The notes under the pieces were generated by a model that made no database searches, was not told the DNA's origin, and saw nothing but the letters and a program-made list of their open reading frames with translations. Source: Apostichopus japonicus (lineage: Eukaryota > Echinodermata > Holothuroidea > Aspidochirotida > Stichopodidae). Taken from it: a stretch of DNA of 64,000 nt. Shown in pieces: positions 11,632 to 23,884 of this stretch. The position numbers and the translations under genes were made by a program. Position 1 is the stretch's first letter, and each line of letters opens with the position of its first letter. Location: contig NC_092573.1 in assembly GCF_037975245.1 (NCBI RefSeq), positions 20,350,265 through 20,414,264 of the forward strand. Reading direction: 5' to 3'.

Positions 11632-14600
11632 ATGTCGGGGGCAACCTTTAAGCAAGAAATGCCCCCGAGAGGAGGCTACGGTCCAATCGACTATAAGCGA
11701 ATGATGCCAAAGAGAGGACCTTCAGGTATGTGGAACGTTGCATGAATCTTGGAAGCTATGACGAGAAAAACATGAACGTCGTAGACCTAGCCTAACTAAC
11801 GATGACAGTAACTAGCCTAAGCTTTTGTGATAGGCCCCTAGGCCTAGGCCTACATTAGATAGGCTACGGTGGATTATAATGAAGCCTAACCAAATACCTG
11901 TATCTATGGTCGATATGTACCTATGGTCAGTATGACTAACTAGCCAAACCTACTCGGTAGGTCCTAAAGTAGTTTCTAAAATTCTGCAGCACAGGAAACC
12001 ATGCCTTGACCATGAGCAGAAAATGAAGTAAAAAAGGTAAAGAAACATAAACACTTTTAACGTTGCTCCCAATGTATGTACCACACATTGTTTAGATAAA
12101 TAATGGAATAGCAGAGTAACTGCATACTACAGCAAGTCATTGGTAATGTTTGGTGACAAAATTAAACAAAATACTGACGGGTAATACCGCTTTTCTAATG
12201 CGAACATGTAAGACTAGGAGTGTGGGCTACCCATTCATTTGGGCAATTGGTTAACGAAGTGATTATTCGCAGGGCAGCCCAGCGAATAACGTACACAGAC
12301 ACCTTATTCGCAGGGCTGTGACGATTTTGAAAATAGGTTTATTATTAGGTTTTGCTATTGATACCAGTCAGTTTATGGGCCTTGAAAAGGCCAACCTTTT
12401 GGGCCCAAATAGTCTTAGCCACTTCATAAGCTAATTTTTGGAACCCCAGCAATTCAATTTTAAAAGCTTTATTTTAAGGGAGCTTATCTTGGGATTCCCC
12501 AAAAGCCGATATTGCCTGAAAGCCAATATGGTGAAGGGTGTGACACCCCCCCCCCTCCCACACCTTTACATGCAAATGAGCAGTCACTCTGCAAAAACAA
12601 AGGTGAAAATGAGGGATGACATTTTTTATGTTGGGGGTACTAATGCTAGACTGGTTCAATCTTAAGGCCCTAGGCTCCCAAAACCATCCTAACAGCATTA
12701 AGATAGGAATCCCAAAGGCCAATAAATTCCTCAAAATATAGAGGCTCGATCCCAATTAAGACTCTCAAAAAGATAGCTGGTGCTCAGAAGCAAACTCGAA
12801 TAGCCCCAAAAATTACTGAGCCCGTTAATCCAGTCTAAGGCTGCCCTGTGAATAAGGTGTATGTGTCTGGCTATTCGCAGGGCAGCCCTGCAAATAAGAT
12901 GCTTGTGTCTGGCTATTCACAGGGCTGCCCTGCGAATAAGGTGTATGTGTCTGGCTATTCGCAGGGCTGCCCTGTGAATAAGATACTTGTGTCCGGCTAT
13001 TCGCAGGGCTGCCCTGTGAATAAGGTCTATGTGTCTGGCTATTCGCAGGGCTGCCCTGCGAATAAGCCCCATCATTGGTTAAACTGGTTTGGCATTCACT
13101 AATACTATTTTGGTAAGTTGGTCACTGAATATTGATTGCTGATGATGAAGTACAGAACAAGTTCGCTCATACAACATTTTGAAAGTGTTTACCAAAAAAC
13201 TATAACAAACTTGATCATTTGTTTAAATATATATCTAATAACAAAAATACATATCTGGTTACTATAGTGTACTGTTATGTCAGAAATTTATGTAACTTTA
13301 TATTGAATATCTAGCTGAAAGTTTCCACGTTTGGTTGATTTAATAACCCTTGCGGCATTGCCTTTTCTCGATACTGTGTGGCAGATAGGTCTACTAGAGT
13401 TCAGGGGTGCCTGTTGCCGAGACCATTTGTTAAAGAAAAACGAAAAGCCAATATGTTTTGAGAAATTATGTGAAAGAAATTGTGAAATACTACACTTCTC
13501 TAGTTTTCAGTTCTGGCTAAAGCTCCACATAGAATACATGCTGTTTAGGCCTACTTTTTAAAACCACCCTTTCAAGAAATTTTGGTCTACCTAAATATGT
13601 AAGCTTGTGGACTTTGTGTTTCAAACATAGCATGTATCTTAAAAGTTAAAACATTGTGTACTGTCATTTGAGTGTCATTGAACAGTACTTATCCACTTAC
13701 AAAATTGTCATTTCATTCTTCTTGTCTTTGTTATAGGTTACATGTTATTCGCTGGTTGCATAGGAATCATGAGCCTTGGTTACGTGGGACTGATATATAC
13801 AAATCGCAACAGGAGGTTTGCCTATTTAAATTCTTTTTATTTCTTAATTAAATTTATGCATTCCATTTTAGATTGGTAGGAAACAATGTTTATCATGATG
13901 GGGTAAATCATCTTTAAGGTTCCTCGGATCACATTGTTATGGTCCGATGTTTCTTTTGCAAAGGAATTAGCCATTTTCGCCAAGAATGAGCAGATAAAAC
14001 TTTTATTTGTTGTTTGAGAGATAAAGGATTACTTCAGACTCAAAGGACCTTTTTGGATATATAGTTGTCAATTTTTACTAAAACCACAGAGGATCACATA
14101 AAATAAAACTGCAATTGATCATTATTATAATAAGCCAGTGAAATGCAAAGGGTTTTCTTGTTATCACTTCTGCAGGAGACGACTATTTGAGGAACGAGAA
14201 GCCTTCTTTGGTATTATGCCCTTACTGGAAGCAGAATGGGACCGGGAGTAAGTATCTCATTTCTTGATCTATCTTCAAAAAAATATCAAAGGCCTGTAGT
14301 ATCATTCAAGGATTACTCAAGTTTCACTTTGTAGACAAAAAAGGATAAGGAGAATATTTCTTTTAATTTATTCCCTTACTGTAGATGGAGCAGTTATTTA
14401 ATCTCTTCAAAGTGACGACAAAATAACTACCGACTGATACGCTCAAGGGGGCCGTAGGCCAAAATGTGAATTCAAATGAAATACTGTACTGTCCTCAACA
14501 GACGAAGAAGGTCCGAGAGTGCCATATCTGGGTGTCTTGGGGGGCGAGATATCGAAAATTACTCACCCAGGCCCAAACCAAGGTTGGGCTTGGGTGCATG

Positions 14601-15128
14601 TAAACTATATTTTAATGGCCAATTTCCATCGCCACACTGGGGTCCAGTTGCTCCTTGCTACGACCCTGGTATTAATCACTATCGATGCGAAAAAGCCAAT
14701 TTTCAAAATGTTTGACTTTTCTCTTTATTTGAAAGGGGGGTTGAGTTCATGACATCCGGCAGTCAGCCCGGTGAACTGTATTCGGATGAGATCTTAATAT
14801 ATCAAAACAATTCAGTTAAGCAAACACACTGTTTGAGGTGTACTGCATCTTCTTGGGTTAATGCTACAGTTTGATACGATCAGGAAGATAAAGCAGCAAT
14901 CGAACCGTCTTTTCTTGTTTCTTTTACTTTTTTTGCAGCATTCTGAAGCAACTGCAACACACTCAAGAACAAGAAGCCATCATCATGAAGGATGTTCCAG
15001 ATTGGGTCGTAGGACAGTCGGTCTACCACACAAAGAGATGGGTGCGACCGAGAGTAGAGGACTTGTACTATTTAGCCAAGTCCAAGGAACAGAATGAGGC
15101 AATGTTTGGATTCAACACATTTGTTTGA
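11632..15128 (+). CDS. NDUFA13: NDUFA13 / GRIM-19, complex I accessory subunit
   Basis: Four coding exons at 11632-11725, 13737-13815, 14176-14247 and 14939-15128 join with matching phases (1, 2, 2) into 144 codons, the same length as the human protein. All introns are GT-AG. Exon 1 gives [20 protein letters not shown] then YKR..P.RGPSG. Exon 2 encodes the single transmembrane helix ([20 protein letters not shown]) followed by an Arg-rich stretch. Exon 4 has the strongest family signature, [11 protein letters not shown], then [11 protein letters not shown]. The protein is a one-pass inner mitochondrial membrane subunit needed for complex I assembly; in vertebrates it was also described as a cell-death regulator (GRIM-19). 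An upstream ATG cannot be excluded, but the ATG used fits the usual N-terminus. It is convergent with the SAXO-like gene downstream, and a broken copy of its first exon lies at 8170-8485. Confidence 0.95.
12837..13064. repeat. 42-bp minisatellite with palindromic unit, intron 1 of NDUFA13
   Basis: About five to six copies of a 42-base unit containing TTCGCAGGGCTGCCCTGCGA, itself nearly a perfect inverted repeat, separated by an AATAAGGTGTATGTGTCTGGC-type spacer. The unit length is a multiple of three, so a frame stays open through it (GCP.NK.YVSGYSQ), but it lies inside an intron. Two diverged copies of the same motif occur upstream at about 12262-12318. Confidence 0.9.
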
Positions 15129-16417
15129 TCTCTGCCCAAGCATTTAAATATCATTTGAAGAACTTTGACAGAGAACTGAGAGGTGGTGTCGATGACGTGT
15201 AGTGTTAACGGGTGAAGTGTTTAAGATGATCACTCTGGTTGAAGAGCGACAGAAAGGATTATTGGTGAGAAGCAGCAAAGCATTAACCCTGGAGCAAGAG
15301 AAGGATCATCACCTTTTTGTAAGCCAATTTGCAAGATAACTTTCAAAAATTAAAAAAAAATGTGGTAGAAATTTGCTCACACTTTTCATAAATCCCTTTG
15401 TACCAATTTGATTAAAATGTTATAAAGGAGACTTTCCATGTCCACACAAGGTTACGGTGGTCGTGTCCCTGTTAATATTTACAGAAAGAACGTAACCTTA
15501 ACAAAAAAATGTGTCACCTTAATGGAAATATCAGTTGGAACCTTGATAATGAGGTGACGTGCAAGACACAAAAAATCAAGCAATATGTGAACAACAATAC
15601 TGGCCTAGCTTCAAAAATTGCATTTCTCAAACTCTCACATTAGTCACTTAAGTTCACCTTAGTAACTGAAACCCATCGAGTATAAACTTAAAGCTTCCGT
15701 GATCTATTTTGACTTGATTCGACAGAAGTGAAGTGTGAAAGAATTTAATGAAAAAAGAATTGTGTTGGTCAAAGTCTTATTGGCCAAGACCACCAGTTAG
15801 TAATTGATGCTTTAATTTATCAAGATTTTCCTAATGTCTGTTCTGAATGGCTATTGTCTGTTATCTTAACACTTCACTGGTGAAAATCTGTGATGTACTT
15901 CATTGCAGAATATCTACATGTATAACACTTGTGGTTTCTTGCTGAGCTGATCAGTAAGGCAATTTGGAGATATTACAGAGTTTTAAACCCATCAAGAAAT
16001 GTGTCTTTGTGTCTTCAATTGACAGCTTCATCTCTTGCAAAAGTCCCCATAGTCACACACTCCCTCTTTTTTCGTCATATGTCTTTGATGAGGTCCTGTA
16101 GATTTCTTTTCATCTGATATCTGCTGGCTTTTATCAACAAAGATTGAAAACAAAAACTGGTGCAAAAAAACATTTCAGCCAATCAAATGCAACCCCTCCC
16201 ACTGTCCTCAGTATTGCCCCCCACATCCGCCCCCACATCCGCCCCCACATCCCCCTTGCTATAAAAAAGTTGGACAGAATTTAAGAGCCTAATAGATGCA
16301 AACATACAAAAAATTGTGTGATTTGAAGGGATTTTGATTTATTTATTTGATAAATATTTACATAATATACACATATTTAAACGACTGATGTCTGACTATA
16401 TCTCATCATGCCAGATA
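15129..16417. other. Convergent intergenic region (3' UTRs)
   Basis: Between the NDUFA13 stop and the SAXO-like stop. The left part presumably holds the NDUFA13 3' UTR; the right part holds a minus-strand AATAAA near 16338-16347 that may end the SAXO-like transcript. A short CATCCGCCCCCA repeat lies near 16222-16250. No other gene is seen. Confidence 0.5.
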
Positions 16418-19400
16418 TCAGATTGTCATTGTACCCAGAGGCAATGAACTCTTTTGTAAACTGCTGCTGTCGTATGTAAGCTTCTCGGCTCGTTTGGCGG
16501 TGTAAGTTGTCAGATTCGTGGTGTCGAAGTAACGACTTTGGTGAAGCGGAGGACTGACACTGGACTTTCTCAACTGTTGGAAAAAATAGAAAAAGAGATT
16601 ATATTATGATCGTGTTAGCACTATTTAATTCTTGTTTCACTGACAACCTCAAAACAGCCCCCCTGCCCAACCTCAATGAGGAAGGAGGAGGAGAGGGGCG
16701 GTGATGGAGGTACATTAAACAACTTACAATGACCATCGATTGATTGACAGTTCATAAATATTTGTTGAATTATTTACGATTAATTCGCGGAGTCGCCAGG
16801 TAAGAATATTCAACTTAAAGTGAAAAAATGTCAGGGAATGGGGATTAGGTGGGTCCTTTTAAGTGGGATTAAGTGGGTCCTTCAAGTGGGTCCTTTCGAT
16901 ATTCCTACCTGATTCAGTTCCTCCTTGCTGACAATATGTGTTGGTGGTTTCAACCAGGGTGGATATTCCGATAAAGTGGTTGTGGTGTAGTGTCCATCCT
17001 CTGAAATGAAAGGAAAAGGGGAAAATATCAAGATTTAGTCTGCGTCATTTAGTGTGGGATGAAACGCTGCCAACCTCCATTTGATTTTGTGAGATATGTT
17101 TGCAATGCGTGTGGTTTGTAGTTATAAGGGACTTACAGTTAATAGTTCCATGCTAGGTGCATTCTCAGGGTCCAACCAGAATCTAAACGTCTGTTTTGTT
17201 TTGGTGTTTTGTATTGTGTGTTTTTTTTATTGTACTAAACTGACAGAAAGTGGCTTATTTCGTAACATAACATGCAATAATCTTTGTCGCTTGAACTTAC
17301 TGTAGTAATCAAGAGGCACTTTGCTTTTAGGGTGTCCTGATGCCCCTAGAGTGCCCCATTGTAATTTAATAGGTGTGTAATCCTCTGATTGAGTTGTGCT
17401 GTAGAATTCTTCTTTTCTACTTGGCTCGCCAAAGGTGACTTTACTAGCCGTCCGTTTGTTAGCACCACGTATGATCGGATTCTTGAAACCTTTAGGTGGC
17501 TGTAAGTTAACAGATGAAAGGTATGAATCAACGTTACCCACAGAAAAACTGTAATTGATAGGCCTAACCTATGGTATAGATGATGACAGTTATAAACAAG
17601 ATCAATGTTAACGGAAGGGTCCATAGCAAAAGCTACATTTGAGGGATAAAAATTAATAACATATTCTCAGCATCCCTGATGAAATTTCCATTCAATTCCT
17701 AAAGACCGTTTTCGAGATTTGAAGTTGAAACGCAGCAACAGAAGTGAACTTGAGACGAACATGTGTGCTCTCATAGAACACACTAAAATTTTGTTTAATT
17801 TTTTATTCAAAATGTAATTAAATGTAATTAACAATTTTCTTTCTTGTTCAAAATTAGGATCCATCTCAGAATGAATATGCTACGTACGTGACTGAACATG
17901 TCGATAAAATCAAATGATTTAACTTGACTTTCGGTAAATTCAAAATGACTTGACTTGGGGAAGTTTGTATTGTGACTGGGCTTGTCTTGACAAGAAATGA
18001 CTGGCTGACTACAATGAGCGACTTACCATTTTATGATGAAATCCATAGTTCGTTGACGTTACGAGTTCTTTAACCCTGTCTGGATGTCTGTCCCCTTCGG
18101 GAAAACTGCTGGCGTTGCTGTCATGAGTCACAACTTTGACTGGCTCTGTTCAACATGAAGGGGATAAAAAATATTATATCCACCTTTATTATGTTTTAGT
18201 CGTCGTGGTATTTGTGTCAGTATCACCATAGTTTCCAATAATTCATAGACATAAGATACTGTATAATATCATCGCGACATATTTACTGATGGAATAAATT
18301 ATTGGATATTGGAAAATCAATAACTTACTGGTAGCTTCTTTCGCTGAAAATGAGTCCATTGCGCAGGTCTGGAAATTATCCATTTTCGGGTTATGGCCCA
18401 TTTTGAAGTTAGTCTCTCCTATCCGAGTGAGGGCGTTGTCGCGATGATAACCTTTGTAATGCTTTTTATCGTGATTGGCGAAGGAGGACAACTGTGTGGT
18501 TTCACGATGTACCAACTTCTCGACGTCACCGCAAGGGATGTCTGACCCAATTCGCTGGGGACAAAAAAATTGGAAAACTGACATGTTTAGCCACTTAAGT
18601 ATCAAGCATCGGTGAGAACACGTTGGTATTAAAGATTGAAAGTCATCTGTTTACAACCAGCTTCTTAAACATTCACTTGTTGTTGATATTACTTATTTTT
18701 TATTTGTTGCTACTTTTTTATGTATTTACTTTGGGGGGGGGAGCGGTGTGGGGGAGAACAATGGGTAATACCATACTTTTGTTCTTGTTCCAGATATCAT
18801 TCATTAGCGGGAAACTAATCCCCACGTCCCTCGGCATTAACCTTCCCCATCACTAAGGTTGAATCATTATCTTTTATAGTCTGTTATTGTTTGTCACTAC
18901 TAAACGTTCAGGTTGCCTGCTTCAACGTCAATACATTTGCCCCGAAGAGTTTAAACTTACATCCACGTCTCTAAATAATTTGGGTAGGTATTAAAGCCTT
19001 AGCATATGCACGGTATTGGGGATAAAATGAAGACTTTTATGTAATTAATGAGTGTACGTAAAGGGGATTATACTCACGTATGGTTTCTTTGCGACGTATG
19101 GAAGATAACCTCCTGGAAACTGCTCACGGGATGAAGTCGCGAACTGTCTGTGTGTTCTGTTATCTCCAAGAATTGTGGAAGGTCCGCCTGCCGAGAGAAA
19201 AAAAAAAGAATTGAAATGAACATCGGCTTGCGAAAAAAAAAAACTTCATTTCAAGAAGATATGAAAGAAGATTTGACAACTTAATTAATCCGAGTTATAA
19301 TTACCACAACAGGCACAACGTTCTCAAATATCACTTCTGACTACATACGTCGCCTACACTATGCCACATATTTTCGTTGCTTGGTAACTACGTAACAGAT

Positions 19401-21111
19401 TTCTCTAAAAGTCTTAAATTTTAATATTTCATTCCCTATGTGAATAAAACTCATGGCTAATTACAACTGTCATCTGACCTTACATTTCATAGCGACGCTA
19501 CTTTTGTACTCGAGGAAAAAAATACTCTGGACATTTACGAAGCATTTGATAGAAGTGGCTGAAACACGTTTAGCACAGCTCGACTTGCAGAAGCGGTATG
19601 AGATTATATGGTTAAGTATTTACACCTGTTTGGGGGGTGAGGATTGGAGACGGTATTTTCTTATGGGGGTTGCTTTGTTTACAAAACCTTTGTTTGTTTT
19701 AAAACATTCGGCGTTGGTTGCTTGAATGATATTGTTGTGAATGAACTGGTCGAAATCAACCGATTAAACTTGTACACAATACCTGTGTGCATGCAAGGGG
19801 CGCGTGATGTCTTGAATATCAGTGTATCGTGCCCCATAAACTTCCCACGATAATCGGATACCGGCATGCGTTCTTTAACAGGATCGCCCTGTGGGACAAA
19901 GCTCTTCATCGGATTGGACATCGGGAAACTTCGGCTGACGAATGATGGCGGTTCATAGTCACGTGAGTGGCTAGTATGGAACGAGTCGATCCTTTTGTCG
20001 GCGTCCATTTTGAAGTTTGTTTTGGTGAGAGCTTTGCATTGGGCAACTTTTGGAGGAGTTTCGCCCTGTGAAAAAAATGAGAACAAAATCACAGAGAGCT
20101 GAATTAATTGTCATCCATCTGTCGGATTTTTGTATGACTCATAAATGATAATGTTTTAAAACTACTTTTAGAAACGGCTGGAAAGTTTAGTCTTATTTCA
20201 GATATTAAAAGTTTCATGTAAAATCATTGAGATTGATAGAGTTTGGTCAATATCGATGATTGTTAATTTCACTTTCTTATGAGAATATCAACTCTTACTT
20301 CTAAAAATGGAAATGAGCAATCACATATAATTTAAAAAGAAAAGAAAAACAGTTATAATTAGTGACTCTACGATACAAAAAAAAAAAACATTTAGAAGGG
20401 ATATCAACCAATGGGTAAATACCAGTGGTGATTGTACGGTAGGAGGCGATATCAGTACTTAGAGGAGTGGTCCCTCTCACTCCCATCCCCCTCCCTTCCC
20501 CAAAATGGTCCCAAATCCGTATGGTCGTAAATATCAAAATATTTAAATCCTTATCCATGCGCAGTATAGTAAATTATGACAATTTACGTCGCCATCTGTT
20601 TTGAGGACGGTTTTAACACACCAAACACCCTTCAAAACATTACGTCGCACTGTGACGGACAAAAATTTAACAACTGTAAACTCTACGACAAGGGTCTAAG
20701 GGTGGGATGGGGACCTTCGTTTAAAGGCCTTCGTTTAATGCTTTGTTTATAAACGATTATAGGACGTGTAATATTGAATTTGGCAAAGAACAAAAATGAA
20801 CCGTTTTAACAACTTTAAACTTTACATATAAGACAAAAACAAACCTGATAAGACTGTTGCGTCACAGTCGAATCGGGAGGTCGAAAGGTCAGATCTGAAT
20901 GCATGACCTCTGCGGGGTCAGGTGGCTTGGCAGCTACCGTTCTGTCATGATTGGCATGCGCAATGAAGTCTTTCTTAAAAAGGCTCCTCTTCGTGGCGCT
21001 CTTCGACATTCGCTTGTCGTAACCAACTTTGAAATGAGATGCAGCTAAGAAGTCCTTTCCTTTTAACTGTGCTGGTTTCAAAGTCGGTAAAGCAACGGTT
21101 TTCTCAGGCAT
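16418..21111 (-). CDS. SAXO5/TEX45-like protein, probable axonemal microtubule protein
   Basis: Eight coding exons on the minus strand, in transcript order 20845-21111, 19783-20065, 19078-19187, 18329-18554, 18027-18145, 17301-17499, 16909-17000 and 16418-16573. All have GT-AG borders and agreeing phases, and give 483 aa starting MPEKTVALPTLKPAQLKG. The protein has no membrane segment and is built of weak repeats: an [ST].F.(V/M)G-like motif (SHFKVGYDKR, TNFKMDADKR, TNFKMGHNPK), and a second motif with P.GD then T or S and an aromatic (VPQGDPVKER, IPCGDVEKL, FPEGDRHPDR, TILGDNRTHR). This pattern resembles the TEX45/SAXO5 group of ciliary and sperm microtubule proteins. The family name is inferred from the repeat pattern and size, not from a search. 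An acceptor before the first ATG (TTATCAG, about 21121-21127) shows that the start exon has an upstream non-coding exon. It may bind microtubules inside axonemes. Confidence 0.65.
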
Positions 21112-21139
21112 GATGATATTAAGTACCTGATAACGTGAT

Positions 21140-23458
21140 GGAAAAATCATAAACCAAATGAAAATGATAACATTGACGTAGCACTTGCGTTTATAATAGG
21201 CCTAAGGTTAAAAGTTAAGTATCTGTTATACAGTAGCATAGCAAAATGGTGTGCAAAATGGACAAATAGTAACATTATAAACAATAAATAAATAATAGTT
21301 ATTTTTTATGATTGAAGTGGACGAATTTGTAATACATTGTACATAAGTCATTTCAGGCAATGGAGTTGCGCATTCAAAGGTGGGGGGGGGGGGTTCAATT
21401 CTAGGGCCTGACTGAGTTCGATAGAGCGCAGAAACATTTATGGAAGGGCTAGAGGTAGGTAGGGTGTTGCCGTTGGGGAATTAATACTGTAGTCGTCAAA
21501 TGGTGTTTTTCTGAGACACATTTAGACTTTACATAAGGCCACTCTGTAATTAGGTCCACAAAGACAAGGTTTTGTGAATAAATACCCTTGGATCTTGGCA
21601 GTTGAAGGGAGTGTACACCCCCTACCTCCTGGGCCAGGAACCCATTCCCAAATAACGATGGAGGTCCAAGGTCCCCTCCCCACCTCCTTTGTGTACGGGC
21701 CACTGATTTCCGACCATAAAAATCTTTACGGGGTTATATATGGGCATATTGGTGTGCCGCCCCCCCCCCCCCCTCCCCACAAAAAAGGGCTTTGGCGTGT
21801 AGAAATTTAAGTCACTTAAAAACCAACCGAAGATAATAACAGCTAACACTGTATAAATTAGTACATTCCAAATTCAACCCCTGCTCTAAGTGCTTGACCG
21901 TGGCTACAGTGTTTGTGTGTTTGTGTGTGTACAAATGGCTATTTATCATTTGACCATCCGTATCAACTTGTTTGTTGCAAACAACTAACTTAGGTGATAT
22001 TTACATTCCGTGGACACGAAAGATTATTAGATGGTGGTTGTTAGTTGGAATGATTGTCGAATACTACTGTATATAGGTATATCGTATGTGGCTGCCAGCA
22101 CGAGTGATCAGTTCATGTCTAGGCTATATGAGTTAACTTGTCTGTTAGATCAAGGCATAAGATATTCGTTTGAATGATCCTGCTTAGTAAAATAATACGA
22201 AGAGACATAGACTAGCTATGGCCAGACAAATGACAAAGTGGATAGGCCCTCTAAACTTTTGATTTGTATATTTTATCTACTTTATCTACACATGCTTATT
22301 GTATTGAATATAAGAAACATTTTGTTCTCTCTCATTATCGTGAATAAAAACAAAAAATATCAAATTATTTTTACCATTGATTCAAGAATTCTAAGATACG
22401 ACCGCACTGTATATCATGTGAACCTAAACAAGTTATTTAACCTAAAAATATACCTGTAGTAAATATGGAGTACATATTTCAGAACTATGTCTATAATTAC
22501 TGACTATACGTAGCATCAATTGCTTGTATTACATGGGGGGGGGGGGGCATCATTAGTTTCAAACCACACCATAATAGAACTTAATTTGATCATTGAGATA
22601 TAACGTTTTAGAATTTTGTAAACTCATTTTTGTATGGATGCATCTGCAAACAGCAGATGATATAGTGATGTCTTCATGGCAATTGTACTGCAAACAATTT
22701 TTGTTCCCACCTATTGTACAAATTATTAATCCACGGAGGAAACAAAGGAAAATGCATGGCGATGAAATTCGACATGAATAAAACATTAATTGATAACCAA
22801 CTTAAAATTCCAAATTGTAGACCTATACTCACATATTGTAAAACTCAAGAAGAATCTTCTATAAAAGTGAAATAAACCTTTTCAGAAACATCCAGCAAGA
22901 TACTGAATGTTAGGAAGTGTTTATCTGGTCAAAACTGATTAGAATTAACAACAAAAAACATATCTACAGTTTTCTGAGATGATATTCGGTTTTGTAGAAA
23001 TAACTATTAACTTTCTCTCGTGTTTCTGAATACTGTTCCCGCAGACGTGGAAGTGTCAAAGCGTCGGGCAGCAACAACGTACTGAACGCCTCTAGTCTAG
23101 ACTGAAACTGATCGCCACCCCACCCCTAACCAACTCATCCCCTACTTAGTTCATTTAGTTGTGGGGGGGGGGGGATATGGGGAATTCAGTTGCACACAGA
23201 CCGATAGGCTATATATCTCCAAATAATAATACAAGGGTACCAAACCATGTAAATATGGTAGAAACAAACATGGATAGCAGCAATTTACGACACACGACCA
23301 ATGTGCTTACACGTACAAGACACTTCGAAAGATTGGGATAAATCGGCATTTGTAGACATAGTTATACACCAAAGAACATAAGTGTATATAGGCCTATAAC
23401 AGGTCAAGCCTATGGGATATCCCACACAGATCCGTCAACGAAAACTGTTTATCAAATC
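21140..23458. other. Probable 5' UTR intron of the SAXO-like gene
   Basis: No coding exon is seen. It holds poly-G/C tracts at about 21381-21390, 21760-21773, 22534-22546 and 23162-23173, and a TTTGTGTGTTTGTGTGTG patch near 21911. Confidence 0.4.
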
Positions 23459-23468
23459 ACATAACTTA

Positions 23469-23640
23469 CCCACAGTGGAATTGGCTTGCAAATGCTTCTT
23501 GCTTCTAAGAGATTTCTGACGGACACGATGAAAATGGTCTTTGTCTCTAAAAGATTGTCCTTTAAGACTATTTTCCTTGATATGTACTTCTGTCAACAGA
23601 TGTGTACATCAACAATCGGCTCTCCTGGCTCTAACGATAC
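23469..23640 (-). other. Possible 5' UTR exon of the SAXO-like gene
   Basis: A strong donor on the minus strand (GTAAGTTATG, 23459-23468) follows a stretch with no obvious coding frame. It is the nearest good donor upstream of the acceptor at about 21121. The distal end of the exon is a guess; no promoter motif was identified. Confidence 0.35.
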
Positions 23641-23884
23641 TACTCAGAATGTATTGACATGAGCATGGGTACGGCTCGTCTTCCTTTTGTTGTACGTGTT
23701 ATTGTAAAGATACGTCATAATAGGATTTATCTGCTTGGTAACCAAGGAGACGCGTTTCTTTCATGGGTGGTATACACGGAGATCGTGTAGGTGAGCTTGT
23801 AACAAAATGCAAACTGCAGGCCTCCTAGCTGAGACTACCTACGTACGCGGCCCGGGACGATGACATATGCGCGTATTTTGTAAT

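Noticed and set aside
16377-16573. Alternative reading frame of the last SAXO-like exon (EKVQCQSSASPKS.. to a TAA)
   Set aside because: Open, but its phase does not match the preceding exon; the frame ending at 16418 matches.
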